A stretch of 57,721 nucleotides of DNA from Duganella callida (lineage in GTDB: Bacteria; Pseudomonadota; Gammaproteobacteria; Burkholderiales; Burkholderiaceae_D), in contig NZ_SPVG01000210.1 of assembly GCF_004614165.1 (NCBI RefSeq), positions 1 through 57,721 of the forward strand. The letters are read 5' to 3'. A model generated the notes under the pieces. That model ran no database searches. It saw nothing but the letters and a program-made list of their open reading frames with translations, and had not been told where the DNA came from. The position numbers were made by a program, and so were the translations under genes. This document shows, in pieces, positions 24,315 through 33,878 of the stretch; the first letter of the stretch is position 1; each line of letters begins with the position of its first letter.

Positions 24315-26299
24315 TTACCAGTCGCGGCGCACGCGCAGCATGGCGAACGGCTGGGTGCGGGTGATGTTGTGTTCGGCAAAATCGACCACGCCCGCCAGCC
24401 GGTCGCCGCCGGCGTAGTGACTGCGGTCATAGATGACGGTGCGCGCGGCCAGATTGTTCAGCTCCAGCGTCACCGTCAGGTTCGACGCCGGCCGGTAATT
24501 GACGAAGGCCCGCGCCCAGCCACTGCCGCTGCTGGTGTCGCGCTCGGCGGTCTGCCAGCTGTCGTTGTACCAGCCGTTGTCCACCGAAAAGCCCCAGGCG
24601 GTGCGCTGCTGCGGCAAGTCCTGGGAGAACTCGACGCGCCAGGCCAGCGCCTGCTCGCCGGACAGTTGGCGCGTGGCCTGCGTGGCGGGATCGGTGACCG
24701 ACGACGACCGCCAGGTGGTGCTGAGCTTGAGCAGTCCCTGCGGCAGCAACCAGCTGTCGGTGGGCAGGTTCAGCATGCCGGTGACGCTGTCCGCGCTGGC
24801 GTCGCCGATATTGCCGGCGACGTCGGCCGTGGTGGTGGCCGAGCGCATCGGCATGCGGTCGATGACGTCACGGATGTGCGATTGGGTGTAGCTCAGCATC
24901 GCCGCGCCGCGTTCCAGGAAACGGTACTCGACCGTTCCTTCGCACAGCCAGGTCTTGGCCGGTACCAGTTCCGGGTACTCGGCGCGCAGTGCCTTGTCGG
25001 CGACGGCGAAATAGCCGGCCGCGTCGCCGAAATTCAGCTGGCTGATTTCGCGCTCCATGCGCAGCCGCAGCTGCAGCGAGGTCGATGGCGACAACGACAG
25101 GCGCAGGCGCGGCTTGGGGTAGAGAGAGGCCTTGCCGTCGGCCGGGCCGGCGCCCGTGCTGAGGCTGGCGTGGGAGATTTTCAGTCCCGCCTCGGCGCTG
25201 AGCGTCTGATCGACTTGCCAGGCCGAGGACAGTTGTCCTTCCAGCCGCGCTTCCTGCACCCAGGCGCCGGTGCCGGGCGTGGCCGGGCTTTGCGCGTCCG
25301 GTTGATAGCTGTTGCTGTTGTCGTTGGTGTTGACGGCGCGCTCGATGCCGCCGCGCAGCACCACGCCGTCCAGCGCCTGCCAGGTCAGTTCGCCCGCCAG
25401 CACCTGTTCGCTGGCGCTGGTCGCCGTCAGCGCGTGCGAAGTCACGCCGGCGGTGACGGCAGCCGCGTCGGCGTTCGTCTCGGCGGTCCGGTAGAGTGCG
25501 CGCAGGTCGATGCTGGCGCCTGGCGCCAGGTCGCGGGTATAGGCCAGGCCCTGTTCCAGCGTGCGGCCGGCGTTATCGTTGCTGCTGACGGTATGGGTAT
25601 CGCCATCGTAGCGGGCCTGCGACTGGTAGGACCAGGGATTGTAGGCGCCGTTCCAGGTCAGTTGGCCGTCCAGCACATCCTGGCCGAGATTCAGTTTGAG
25701 CGCCTTGTTGTCGCTGAGGCCCGCCCCTTCTACCGCGACATCGGCGGCCGGCGCGGCATTGGCGTAGACGGTGGCGCGGTGACCGTGTCCCTGGCCGGTA
25801 TCGGGCGAGCGCTTCCAGGCGACGGCCAGGTTGATGCTTTTGTCGCCGCGCTTCAGGCTGTAATTGCCCTCCAGCGCCGGCTGCAGGCCATCGGCCGTCA
25901 GGTAGCTGGACGCGGTGCCGCTGGCGGAGACCAGATCCATCGGCTTGAGCACCACATTGGCCACCGTCGCGTATAGCCCTGCATGTCGATACCGCCGGCG
26001 CCGCCGCTGATCATGTCGATGCGCTCCACGGCCGCGGCGGGAACGCGTGCCAGCATATCGGCCAGCGGGTCGGTCTTGGCGGCCGGCCGCTTGCCGTTGA
26101 TGAGTACGTTGCCGGCCGCCCCGCGTCCCGGATTGCCGCCTTCAAACACGAAACCGGGCAGGCGCGACACCATCTCCATCGCGGTCGCCGCCTGAAACTG
26201 CACGAAATAGTCCGGCGCATACGTCTGCGCCCGCGCCCCGGCCACGACCAGCGAACAGGCGAGCAGGATTGCCGGGCGAATTGGGGACGATGAGCGCAT
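24315..26299 (-). pseudogene. TonB-dependent receptor, frameshifted after the plug start
   Basis: Two minus-strand frames make one receptor. The first, from ATG 26299, encodes a signal peptide (cleavage near ARA-QT) and the plug start (MVSRLPGFVFEGG, VLINGKRP, RIDMISGGAGGIDMQGY). The second, from about 25970 to 24315, continues with VANVVLKPMDL and a 540-residue beta-barrel ending in an aromatic residue (RRDW). The switch lies in about ten bases near 25970-25976. It is either a real null allele or a sequencing error. No TonB-system or siderophore gene is adjacent, so the ligand is unknown. Confidence 0.8.
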
Positions 26300-26395
26300 T
26301 TCAATATTGTGCAATGAATATGATGTCGGCGGCAATACCGATCTGGCCGGCTGGTCTAAGGTTGTGGCTAGTAACGATCAGCGTTGTTATCGGTC

Positions 26396-26479
26396 ATGCC
26401 AATTCTCTCATTCGCATGTTCGGATACGGGATGGAGCACAGTCGGCGCCACGGAAGTCGAGATTGTCGATTATCACTGA
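26396..26479 (+). pseudogene. Remnant of a higB toxin gene
   Basis: A 27-codon frame ending in TEVEIVDYH-stop directly precedes the higA ATG. EVEIVDYH is the characteristic C-terminus of HigB/RelE-like toxins, but the catalytic body (about 65 residues) is missing and an upstream stretch (NSLIRMF) in another frame suggests frameshift decay. This leaves the antitoxin without its toxin. Confidence 0.55.
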
Positions 26480-26806
26480 ATGAGAGTCATGGATATGCAT
26501 GAGGTTCCTTATCCGCACCCCGGAGAGATTCTTTTGGAAGAGTTCCTGAAACCTCTCGGAATTACTCAATATCGCCTTGCGAAGGGAATCGCAGTGTCAC
26601 AACGGAGAATTGGGGAGATTGTCGCGGGCACACGCGGTGTGACGGTGGACACGGGGCTCCGGCTGTCCCGGTTTTTCGGCCAGTCGGACGAATTTTGGAT
26701 TGGGCTGCAGTTGGATTATGACGCCCGGATGGCAAAAGCTCGGTTATCCGATGTTCTTGATGGCATACGCCCATGGTCACCGGCGGAAAAGGTCGCTGAA
26801 CCATGA
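26480..26806 (+). CDS. higA: HigA-family antitoxin (orphan)
   Basis: This gene encodes 108 residues. The pattern PHPGEILLEEFLKPLGITQYRLAKGI...RRIGEIVAGTRGVTVDTGLRLSRFFG is the XRE-type DNA-binding antitoxin of HigBA modules and is full length. HigA binds HigB and represses its own promoter. The usual partner is upstream; here only a C-terminal remnant is left, so the protein may persist as a free regulator. ATG 26480 directly follows the remnant stop; ATG 26489 is an alternative. Confidence 0.85.
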   Translation: MRVMDMHEVPYPHPGEILLEEFLKPLGITQYRLAKGIAVSQRRIGEIVAGTRGVTVDTGLRLSRFFGQSDEFWIGLQLDYDARMAKARLSDVLDGIRPWSPAEKVAEP

Positions 26807-26918
26807 TGCGCTCAGGGCTTCCAGCGCATGAACCCACGAACTTCATGTGCGCTGGCGTACATACTGGCAGGGGCTGATCCCGTAAGCTGGCGCCATATGG
26901 ACTTGCGAAGGAATGTTC

Positions 26919-27197
26919 ATGGAACACGATAATCGGGGACGGGTGGTGGGCTTCATCCATGGTGGACCGCGCACGGTGTCCGCGCCGGTCGCGCCGCCGG
27001 CATACCGTCCGCGGGCGTTGCGCCTGGTGGCGCGGCCCGATGCCAGGCTGGCGCGGGTGATCGAAGACGGTCTGCGCGTGCAGCAGACGCGGGGACATCT
27101 GGCGGCGATCGACTTTCTGATGGAGGCCAAGGTCTCGCTGCGCACCATCGCGCGGGTGCTGTGGAAGCCGCAGTTGCGGCGCACCGGGGACGCATGA
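26919..27197 (+). CDS. Small hypothetical protein, paralogue of 33875-34129
   Basis: This gene encodes 92 residues. The C-terminal half (HLAAIDFLMEAKVSLRTIARVLWKPQLRR) closely parallels the gene at 33875-34129 (KFMEDAGVPLRVIARVIAEPELRR), defining a small shared helical domain that looks like a helix-turn-helix. The N-terminal half is basic and Pro/Ala-rich. ATG 26919 is preferred over 26913 because AAGGA lies 6 bases before it. No family name comes to mind; the resemblance to DNA-binding helices is by eye. Confidence 0.6.
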   Translation: MEHDNRGRVVGFIHGGPRTVSAPVAPPAYRPRALRLVARPDARLARVIEDGLRVQQTRGHLAAIDFLMEAKVSLRTIARVLWKPQLRRTGDA

Positions 27198-27215
27198 CGC
27201 GTGCCGGAGGCTGAT

Positions 27216-27470
27216 GTGCCGACCAAATTTGTCGATGGTTACGAGATCGAGTTCACTGGCGAACCGCTGCCCGGTTGCGACCAGTGGGGTGCCTACGTGG
27301 CCATCTTCGGCGTGTCAGACAATCCGATGCATCTGACTAACCTCTATCCTCGCCAGCGCGTGGCTGCCGACGTCATCCTGGCCAGTGAGGCGGCTGCCGA
27401 GCAGGCGGCAGAGCGGGCGGGCATGCGCATCCTGGAAGAGTTGCGCGCCGCGCCGGCCAAAGCGGGCTGA
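27216..27470 (+). CDS. Small hypothetical protein
   Basis: This gene encodes 84 residues with a beta-rich first half (KFVDGYEIEFTGEPLPGCDQWGAYVAIF) and a helical, alanine-rich tail. GTG 27216 follows GGAGG (27206-27210) at 5 bases; an in-frame GTG at 27201 is less well placed. It lies 18 bases after the preceding small gene and may share its transcript. Family not recognised. Confidence 0.55.
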   Translation: MPTKFVDGYEIEFTGEPLPGCDQWGAYVAIFGVSDNPMHLTNLYPRQRVAADVILASEAAAEQAAERAGMRILEELRAAPAKAG

Positions 27471-27507
27471 GCGCCCGACCCGGCCGGCTGCGTCTCCTCG
27501 CCGCCCC

Positions 27508-28818
27508 TCAGCGCGGCGCCAACACCGTGCCGCTGACCGCGCCGAAGCCGATGCGCGGCCGGCCGTCGCGACTGGCCCAGCCGCGCATTTCGATGGTGTC
27601 GCCATCTTCGAGGAAGACGCGCTGTTCGCCATTGGGCAGCGTCAGCGGCTGCTTGCCGCCGCCGCTGAGTTCCAGCAGCGAGCCGGCCTCCGCCGCGTCC
27701 GGTCCGGACTGCGTGCCCGAGCCCAGCAGGTCGCCGGCGCGCAGTACGCAGCCGTTGACGGTGTGGTGCGCCATCAGCTGCGCCACCGTCCAGTAGGAAT
27801 GGCGGAAATTCGACAGCGAGATGCGCACCGGCGCCATGCCGGCGTTGCGCATGGCTGCCGTCTGCAACAGCACCTCGAGTTCGACATCGAAGCCGCCGCT
27901 GTCGCGCAACGCCGGATAGTCCAGATAGGGCAGCGGCTGCGGATCGGCGGCGTCGCGGGTCCATGGCGCGCGGTAGGGCGCCAAGGCTTCCAGCGTGACG
28001 ATCCAGGGCGAGATGGTGGTGGCGAAGTTTTTCGCCAGGAACGGTCCCAGCGGCTGATATTCCCACGCCTGCAGGTCGCGCGCCGACCAGTCGTTGAGCA
28101 GGCACAGGCCGAACACGTGACGTTCAGCGTCGGCCGCCGCGATCGGCGCACCGCCGGCATTGCCGCCGCCGACGAAGATACCCACTTCCATTTCATAGTC
28201 GAGCCGCTTGCTGGGGCCGAACACCGGTTCGGTCTCGCTGGCGCCGCGCGTCTGGCCGCGCGGACGGTGGAAGCGTTGGCCGGAAACGCCGATGGTTGAC
28301 GAGCGGCCGTGGTAGCCGATCGGCACCCATTTGTAGTTCGGCAGCAGCGGATTGTCTGGCCGGAACAGCTTGCCGACCGCCGTCGCATGGTGGATCGAGG
28401 TGTAGAAATCGGTGTAGTCGCCGATCTGTGCCGGCAGCGCGTATTCGGCGGCGGCCTGCGCCACCAGCAATTCCGGTCGCGGCGCGGCATCGCCGCGCAG
28501 CAGGTGCGACAAGGCGAGCCGCAGTGCCGACCAGGCGGCCGGGCCGGCGTCCATCAGCGCGTTCAGCGTCGGCTGCGCGGCCAGCGCGGCGGCAGACCGC
28601 GCTTCGGCGCTTACGCCGGACAGCGCACTGCCAAGCCGACCCAGGTCGACGATCTGGTCGCCGATGGCGACGCCGCCCCGGTAGGCTTCATCGCTGCCGG
28701 CGCGGCGGAACACGCAGAACGGCAGATTCTGGATCGGGAAATCGGTGCCGGCCGTATTGGCCGACGCCACCCAGCTGCGCAGCGCCGGGTCATGGGTTTC
28801 GTTCAGTTGCATGTTCAT
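27508..28818 (-). CDS. fahA: Fumarylacetoacetase
   Basis: This gene encodes 436 residues, the expected length. It hydrolyses 4-fumarylacetoacetate to fumarate and acetoacetate, the last step of tyrosine/homogentisate degradation. Visible family motifs are the N-terminal [20 protein letters not shown], metal-binding [34 protein letters not shown] and GSGTQSGP. The ATG at 28818 overlaps the hmgA stop (ATGA), coupling both enzymes. An in-frame extension to 28860 lies inside hmgA and is rejected. A maleylacetoacetate isomerase gene is not in this window. Confidence 0.95.
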   Translation of the reverse strand: MNMQLNETHDPALRSWVASANTAGTDFPIQNLPFCVFRRAGSDEAYRGGVAIGDQIVDLGRLGSALSGVSAEARSAAALAAQPTLNALMDAGPAAWSALRLALSHLLRGDAAPRPELLVAQAAAEYALPAQIGDYTDFYTSIHHATAVGKLFRPDNPLLPNYKWVPIGYHGRSSTIGVSGQRFHRPRGQTRGASETEPVFGPSKRLDYEMEVGIFVGGGNAGGAPIAAADAERHVFGLCLLNDWSARDLQAWEYQPLGPFLAKNFATTISPWIVTLEALAPYRAPWTRDAADPQPLPYLDYPALRDSGGFDVELEVLLQTAAMRNAGMAPVRISLSNFRHSYWTVAQLMAHHTVNGCVLRAGDLLGSGTQSGPDAAEAGSLLELSGGGKQPLTLPNGEQRVFLEDGDTIEMRGWASRDGRPRIGFGAVSGTVLAPR

Positions 28819-30107
28819 GCCTGGTGTCCGGTGAAGTGTTTTTGGAACCCCTGCCAGCATTGGTAATAGTCAGGTTGCAGCTCGGGCGCGGCCAGCGCCT
28901 GCGCGGTCGGCAGGATGACGTCCATGCTTTCGAACATGAAGGCCATGGTGTTGTCGACCTTGTGCGGCGTGCTGGTGTCGATCGCGCTGGCTTTCTCGAA
29001 CGTCGGCGAATCCGGCCCGTGACCGCTCATGCAGTTGTGCAGGCTGGCGCCGCCCGGACGGAAACCGGCCGACTTGGCATCGTACTGGCCCTCGATCAGG
29101 CCCATGAACTCGCTGGCGATGTTGCGGTGGAACCACGGCGGACGGAAGGTGTGCTCGGCCGCCAGCCAGCGCGGCGGGAAGATCACGAAGTCCAGCGTAT
29201 CCACGCCCGGCGTGTCGGACGGCGCGTGCAGCACCAGGAAGATCGACGGGTCGGGATGGTCGTAGCTGATCGAGCCGATGGTGTTGAAGTGGCGCAGGTC
29301 GTACTTGTACGGCGCGTAATTGCCGTGCCAGGCCACCACGTCCAGCGGCGAGTGGCCGATGCGGGCGCTCCACAGATTGCCGCGGAACTTGGCCACCAGT
29401 TCGAAATCGCCTTCGCGGTCCTCGTAGGATGCGCGCGGCGTCAGGAAATCGCGCGGATTGGCCAGGCCGTTGGAACCAAGCGGTCCCAGGTCCGGCAGGC
29501 GCAGCAGGGCGCCGAAGTTCTCGCAGATGTAGCCGCGCGCGCTGCCGTCGGGCAGGCTGACCTGAAAACGCATGCCGCGCGGCACCACGGCGATTTCCTG
29601 CGGCGCCAGTTCGATCACGCCCAGTTCGGTGGCGATGCGCAGCCGGCCCTGTTGCGGGACGATCAGCAATTCGCCGTCGGCATCGTAGAAATAGCGGTCC
29701 TGCATATCGCGGTTGGCGGCGTACAGGTGGATGGCCAGGCCGGCGTTGCCGGCCATGGTGACCCAGCCGTCGAGGAAATCGGTAGGCGCCTCCGGCAGTG
29801 GCAGCGGATCCCAGCGCAACTGGTTGGGCGTGGCGACCACTTCGTCGAAGCGGCTGAGCATGCGGCCGTTGCCGATCTGGCGGAACGGCTCATGCATGGC
29901 CGAGGGCCGGATGCGGTACAGCCAGCTGCGGCGGTTGTGGCCGCGTGGCGCGGTGAAGGCGGTGCCGGACAATTGCTCGGCGTACAGCCCGTACGGCGCG
30001 CGCTGCGGCGAATTTTGATGGGCGGGCAGGGCGCCGGGCAGCGCTTCGGTGGCGAACTCGTTGCCGAAGCCCGACTGGTAGCCGGGATGTTCAAACGTGG
30101 CGTTCAC
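28815..30107 (-). CDS. hmgA: Homogentisate 1,2-dioxygenase
   Basis: This gene encodes 430 residues. It opens the ring of homogentisate to maleylacetoacetate with Fe(II). Landmarks are [14 protein letters not shown] near the start, [17 protein letters not shown], the metal-region [17 protein letters not shown] and MSGHGPD. Start GTG 30107 is chosen because AAGGAG lies 7 bases before it; the open frame continues to 30176 but through the promoter region. It is first in the hmgA-fahA operon and divergent from a LysR gene. Confidence 0.95.
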   Translation of the reverse strand: MNATFEHPGYQSGFGNEFATEALPGALPAHQNSPQRAPYGLYAEQLSGTAFTAPRGHNRRSWLYRIRPSAMHEPFRQIGNGRMLSRFDEVVATPNQLRWDPLPLPEAPTDFLDGWVTMAGNAGLAIHLYAANRDMQDRYFYDADGELLIVPQQGRLRIATELGVIELAPQEIAVVPRGMRFQVSLPDGSARGYICENFGALLRLPDLGPLGSNGLANPRDFLTPRASYEDREGDFELVAKFRGNLWSARIGHSPLDVVAWHGNYAPYKYDLRHFNTIGSISYDHPDPSIFLVLHAPSDTPGVDTLDFVIFPPRWLAAEHTFRPPWFHRNIASEFMGLIEGQYDAKSAGFRPGGASLHNCMSGHGPDSPTFEKASAIDTSTPHKVDNTMAFMFESMDVILPTAQALAAPELQPDYYQCWQGFQKHFTGHQA

Positions 30108-30158
30108 GCTGTCTCCTTGTGGTTCGTCTAGCCGTGAATGTAGTGCAGTCCCATTGAA

Positions 30159-30177
30159 TTTGCGATATAAATGCAAA
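30159..30177. promoter_or_regulatory. LysR-type operator between hmgA and the regulator
   Basis: A perfect inverted repeat, TTTGC N9 GCAAA, contains the T-N11-A core expected for LysR regulators. It sits in the 96-base AT-rich gap between the divergent genes, 27 bases before the regulator start and 52 bases before hmgA, a position suited to controlling both. Confidence 0.6.
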
Positions 30178-30203
30178 AATTGAGACTATTTATAGTGTGA
30201 ATA

Positions 30204-31106
30204 ATGGAGCTGCGCGACCTCGACCTGAATTTGCTGCTGGTGTTCCGCGAGATTTTTCGCGAGCGCCAGATCTCGGCCGCCGCCCGGCGCCTGCGCCTGA
30301 CGCAGTCGGCGGTCAGCAATGCGCTGGCGCGGCTGCGCCTGAGCACTGGCGATGATTTGTTCGTGCGCACGGCCGAGGGCATGCAGCCGACACCGTTCGC
30401 GGAAAACATGGCCGAGCCGGTCGCCGCCGCGCTGGCGCAGCTGGAGCAGGCTTTTCGTCCGCCGCAGGCGTTCCAGCCGGGCGCCACCTGCCGCCGCTTC
30501 ACGCTGGCCATGACCGATGTCGGGGAAATGTATTTCATGCCGCGCCTGGTGGCGCGCTGCGCGGCCTTGGCGCCGCAGGTGGAAATCGCCACCGTGCGGC
30601 TGGGCACGGTCGATCTGCGCGCCGAGATGGAGGCCGGTCGCATCGACCTGGCGCTGGGCGCGTTCGAAGATGCGCCGGGCGCCTGGTTCCAGCGCCGCCT
30701 GTTCCGTCAGCCGTACGTCAGCGTATTCCGCGCCGGCCACGCGCTGGCCGAGGGGCAGTTGACGCGCGAACGGCTGGCGGCCGCGCGCCACTTGGTGGTG
30801 ACGGCGATGGACAGTCCCTACAACGGCATCAACGCCGCGCTGGCGGCGGCCGGCGTCGACCTGGAACGCGCGTTCAGCGTGCCGCATTTCGCCGCCGTGC
30901 CCTACATCCTCGGCAGCACCGACCTGGTGGCGACGGTGCCGCAAAAGCTGGCCGAAGGCGCCGCCGCACCGTTCCGGCTGCGTTACGCCGACACGCCGCT
31001 GGCGCTGCCGCCGTTGCAGACCAATATGTTCTGGCACCGGCGCTATCATCAGGACGAGGGCGGGCGCTGGCTGCGCCAGCTGCTGGTGGAACTGTTTGCA
31101 GAATGA
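30204..31106 (+). CDS. LysR-family regulator, probable activator of hmgA-fahA
   Basis: This gene encodes 300 residues. The N-terminal winged helix-turn-helix (DLNLLLVFREIFRERQIS, AAARRLRLTQSAVSNALARLR, DDLFVRT) and the C-terminal periplasmic-binding-like effector domain (from about residue 90) match the LysR pattern. It is divergent from hmgA with a T-N11-A palindrome between them, so homogentisate or a related aromatic compound may be the effector. This is context inference. Confidence 0.88.
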   Translation: MELRDLDLNLLLVFREIFRERQISAAARRLRLTQSAVSNALARLRLSTGDDLFVRTAEGMQPTPFAENMAEPVAAALAQLEQAFRPPQAFQPGATCRRFTLAMTDVGEMYFMPRLVARCAALAPQVEIATVRLGTVDLRAEMEAGRIDLALGAFEDAPGAWFQRRLFRQPYVSVFRAGHALAEGQLTRERLAAARHLVVTAMDSPYNGINAALAAAGVDLERAFSVPHFAAVPYILGSTDLVATVPQKLAEGAAAPFRLRYADTPLALPPLQTNMFWHRRYHQDEGGRWLRQLLVELFAE

Positions 31107-31112
31107 GGGTGA

Positions 31113-31880
31113 TCAGTGCGGCAGTCTTTCGTCGGCGCGCAAGGTCAGCACGCGGAAGCCGCTGCGGGTCACCGCCACGGTGTGTTCGAATTGCGCCGAC
31201 AGCTGGCCGTCGCTGGTGACCACGGTCCAGCCGTCGTCCTCGGTATGCACCGCGTGGCGGCCCTGGTTGAGCATGGGCTCGATGGTGAACACCATGCCTT
31301 CGCGCAGCAGCAGGCCGGTCTGTGGCTTGCCCCAATGTAGCACCTGCGGTGGCTCATGCATTTCGCGGCCGATGCCATGGCCGCAGTAGTCGCGCACCAC
31401 CGAATAGCCGTGCCGGCGCGCGTGGCGCTCGATGGCGTGGCCGACGTCGCCCAGCCGGGCGCCGGGACGCACCGCGCGGATGCCTTTCCACATCGCCTCA
31501 TAGGTGGTCTGCACCAGGCGCCTGGCCGGCGCCGCCACCTCGCCGACCAGATAGGTCTTGCTGGAATCGGCGATGTAGCCGTTCTTCTCCAGCGTGATGT
31601 CGAAGTTGACGATGTCGCCGCTATGCAGGATGTCATCGGCGGAGGGCACGCCGTGGCACACCACATGGTTGCGCGAGGCATTCAGCGCATAGGCATAGCC
31701 GTACTGGCCCTTGCTGGCCGGCCGCGCCTGCAGCTGGTCGACGATCAGGCGGTCCACCATGTCGTTGACCTGCATGGTCGACATGCCGATCAGGTTCAGA
31801 CCGTCGAGATGCGCGAACACCCCGGCCAGCAGGCGGCCGGATTCGGCCATCAGGGCGATTTCTTCGGGGCGCTTGGTCAT
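31113..31880 (-). CDS. map: Type I methionine aminopeptidase in a ParD-like operon
   Basis: This gene encodes 255 residues. All metal and catalytic positions are present: H in VVCHGVP, D in NFDIT, D in IADSSKT, H in GHGIGREMHEPP, E in FTIEPML and E in FEHTVAVT. It would remove N-terminal methionine from new proteins. Cells usually carry one essential map beside rpsB; this copy instead overlaps (ATGA) a ParD-like gene, so it is probably a second, specialised copy. ATG 31880 is chosen; longer in-frame sequence to 32027 lies inside the ParD-like gene. Stop faces the LysR gene 6 bases away. Confidence 0.9.
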   Translation of the reverse strand: MTKRPEEIALMAESGRLLAGVFAHLDGLNLIGMSTMQVNDMVDRLIVDQLQARPASKGQYGYAYALNASRNHVVCHGVPSADDILHSGDIVNFDITLEKNGYIADSSKTYLVGEVAAPARRLVQTTYEAMWKGIRAVRPGARLGDVGHAIERHARRHGYSVVRDYCGHGIGREMHEPPQVLHWGKPQTGLLLREGMVFTIEPMLNQGRHAVHTEDDGWTVVTSDGQLSAQFEHTVAVTRSGFRVLTLRADERLPH

Positions 31881-32089
31881 GTCGCGGCCACCCTCACGGC
31901 TTGCTCCAGCACCCCGGCCGCGCGCAGTTCGCGGGCGACGATGTCGTTGAAACTCATGGTGGGATTGACTTCGCACAGCATGCCGATCTTGATCCAGAAG
32001 GCGGCCTGCGCGTTGATCGAACGGCATGACACCGCGCTGGCCTTGCGTATCTGGTCGTGCAGATCTTCATCTATGTTGACGATGCCCAT
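31877..32089 (-). CDS. ParD-like ribbon-helix-helix protein
   Basis: This gene encodes 70 residues. MGIVNIDEDLHDQIRKASAVSCRSINAQAAFWIKIGMLCEVNPTMSF matches the ParD_like family: a beta-strand for DNA contact followed by two helices. These proteins are annotated as antitoxins, normally with RelE-type toxins, but here the overlapping partner is an aminopeptidase. ATG 32089 follows GGAG. A palindrome covers the 37 bases directly upstream, so it probably represses its own operon. Confidence 0.8.
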   Translation of the reverse strand: MGIVNIDEDLHDQIRKASAVSCRSINAQAAFWIKIGMLCEVNPTMSFNDIVARELRAAGVLEQAVRVAAT

Positions 32090-32147
32090 GTATACTCCGT
32101 ATATGATCCATATGCGGATTATATACACGTGCCGTGCGCGAGTGCAA
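32090..32147 (-). promoter_or_regulatory. Promoter and palindromic operator of the ParD-like/MAP operon
   Basis: On the minus strand TTGCAC (32147-32142) and TATAAT (32123-32118) are separated by 18 bases. An imperfect palindrome, GTATACTCCGTATATG at 32090-32105 with CATATGCGGATTATATAC at 32109-32126, covers the -10 element and the ribosome site, as for autoregulated ribbon-helix-helix antitoxins. Confidence 0.68.
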
Positions 32148-32180
32148 ATAATGTTAGATTGATGTTTTGCGACTCAGGGC

Positions 32181-33878
32181 ATGATCTTGGAATCCAATCT
32201 GGCAGTATTCAGCCGCGCGGCGCTCGAAGAGCAATTGCGGCACGGCAGCGCCCAGCGACAGGCGCTGTTCGAAGCGATCGACGACGGCTTTTGCATCATC
32301 GAGTTCATCGATGGTCCGCACGGTCCGCTCAGCGATTATGTGCATGTGGAGGCCAACACCGGCTATGAGCGTCACACCGGCATCGGCGGCATCATCGGCA
32401 AACGCTTGCGCGAGATCGAGCCCGACAACGCGCAAGTCTGGCTCGACCTCTACGGCAAGGTGCTGCTGACCGGCGAACCGGCGCGTTTCGAGCAGGAATT
32501 CGTCGCGGCCGGGCGTTATATCGAAGTGTCGGCGCGGCGCGTGGGACCGGCGGCGATGCGTCAGGTGTCGGTGCTGTTCCGCGACATCACCGCGCGCAAG
32601 AAGACCGAGGCGGAATTGCGCGATTATGTGCAGCGCGTGCAGTTCCTGACCGAAACGCTGGAGCAGCGCGTGGAGGAGCGCACCGCCGAACTGGTCGAAG
32701 CGCAGGCCGCGCTGCGCCAGGCGCACAAGATGGAAGCGGTGGGCCAGCTGACCGGCGGCCTGGCGCATGATTTCAACAACATCCTGGCCGGCATCAGTGT
32801 CAGCCTGGAGCTGATGCACGTGCGGCTGTCGCAGGGCCGTCTGGCCGATCTCGACCGCCATGTCAGCGGCGCGCAGGCGGCCGTGCGCCGCGCGGCGGCG
32901 CTGACGCAGCGCTTGCTGGCGTTTTCGCGGCGGCAGACGCTGGACCCGAAGCCGGCGCGCCTGGACCGCGTGGTGGCCGGCATGGAGGAGCTGATCTGCC
33001 GCAGCGTCGGCCCGGCCATCGCGGTCGAGCCGCAGGCCTGCAGCGGTCTGTGGCATACCTTCGTCGACATCGGCCAATTGGAAAACGCGCTGTTGAACCT
33101 GTGCCTGAACGCGCGCGACGCCATGCCCGACGGCGGCCGCCTGCGGATCGCCACCGCCAACCAGACGCTGGATGAGCGCGCGGCGGCGGCGTTGGCGGTA
33201 GCGGCCGGCGAGTACGTGTCGCTGGCGGTCAGCGACACCGGCGTCGGCATGCCTGCCGAGGTGATGGCGCGCGCCTTCGATCCCTTTTTCACCACCAAGC
33301 CGGCCGGCCAGGGCACCGGGCTCGGTCTGTCGATGGTGTATGGCTTTGCCGGCCAGTCCGGCGGCGCCGCGCGCATCGACTCGGCGCCGGGCCGGGGCAC
33401 CACCGTCAGCCTGTATCTGCCGCGCCATGCGGCCGTGGACGACAGCCCGGAGCAGGCCGCGGCGCCGGCGGTCGAGGTGCCGGCGGCCGTATCGCGCAAG
33501 AAAATCCTGGTGGTGGACGACGAAGCGCTGGTGCGCATGATGACGGCCGAGGTGCTGGAGGAACTGGGCTACGAGGTGATCGACGCCGCCGACGGCGCGG
33601 CCGCCTTGCGCCAAGTGGCCGCCCACGCCGACATCGACCTGCTGCTGACCGACGTCGGCCTGCCGGCCGGCATGAACGGCAGGCAGCTGGCCGATGCCGT
33701 GCGCGCGCTGCGGCCCGAGCTGCCGGTGCTGTTCGTTACCGGGTATGCGGAAAATGCCGTGCTCAATCACGGCCACCTGGCGCGCGGCATGCAGGTGTTG
33801 ACCAAGCCTTTCGATGCCAATGTGCTGGCGCGCCGCGTGCGTGAGATGGCCGGCGGCGACGGTCCGTCGGCGCTCTAG
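32181..33878 (+). CDS. Hybrid sensor histidine kinase (PAS-HisKA-HATPase-REC)
   Basis: This gene encodes 565 residues without membrane segments, so a cytoplasmic sensor. Order: PAS-like domain (about 20-145), coiled coil (about 150-185), HisKA with GGLAHDFNNILAG (His about 196), HATPase with NLCLNARDAM, DTGVGMP and GTGLGLS, then a receiver domain with ILVVDDEALVR, LLLTDVGLP (phospho-acceptor Asp about 490), FVTGYAE and LTKPFD. The signal and output partner are not evident; no adjacent response-regulator gene exists. The stop overlaps the end of the minus-strand small gene by three bases. Confidence 0.9.
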   Translation: MILESNLAVFSRAALEEQLRHGSAQRQALFEAIDDGFCIIEFIDGPHGPLSDYVHVEANTGYERHTGIGGIIGKRLREIEPDNAQVWLDLYGKVLLTGEPARFEQEFVAAGRYIEVSARRVGPAAMRQVSVLFRDITARKKTEAELRDYVQRVQFLTETLEQRVEERTAELVEAQAALRQAHKMEAVGQLTGGLAHDFNNILAGISVSLELMHVRLSQGRLADLDRHVSGAQAAVRRAAALTQRLLAFSRRQTLDPKPARLDRVVAGMEELICRSVGPAIAVEPQACSGLWHTFVDIGQLENALLNLCLNARDAMPDGGRLRIATANQTLDERAAAALAVAAGEYVSLAVSDTGVGMPAEVMARAFDPFFTTKPAGQGTGLGLSMVYGFAGQSGGAARIDSAPGRGTTVSLYLPRHAAVDDSPEQAAAPAVEVPAAVSRKKILVVDDEALVRMMTAEVLEELGYEVIDAADGAAALRQVAAHADIDLLLTDVGLPAGMNGRQLADAVRALRPELPVLFVTGYAENAVLNHGHLARGMQVLTKPFDANVLARRVREMAGGDGPSAL

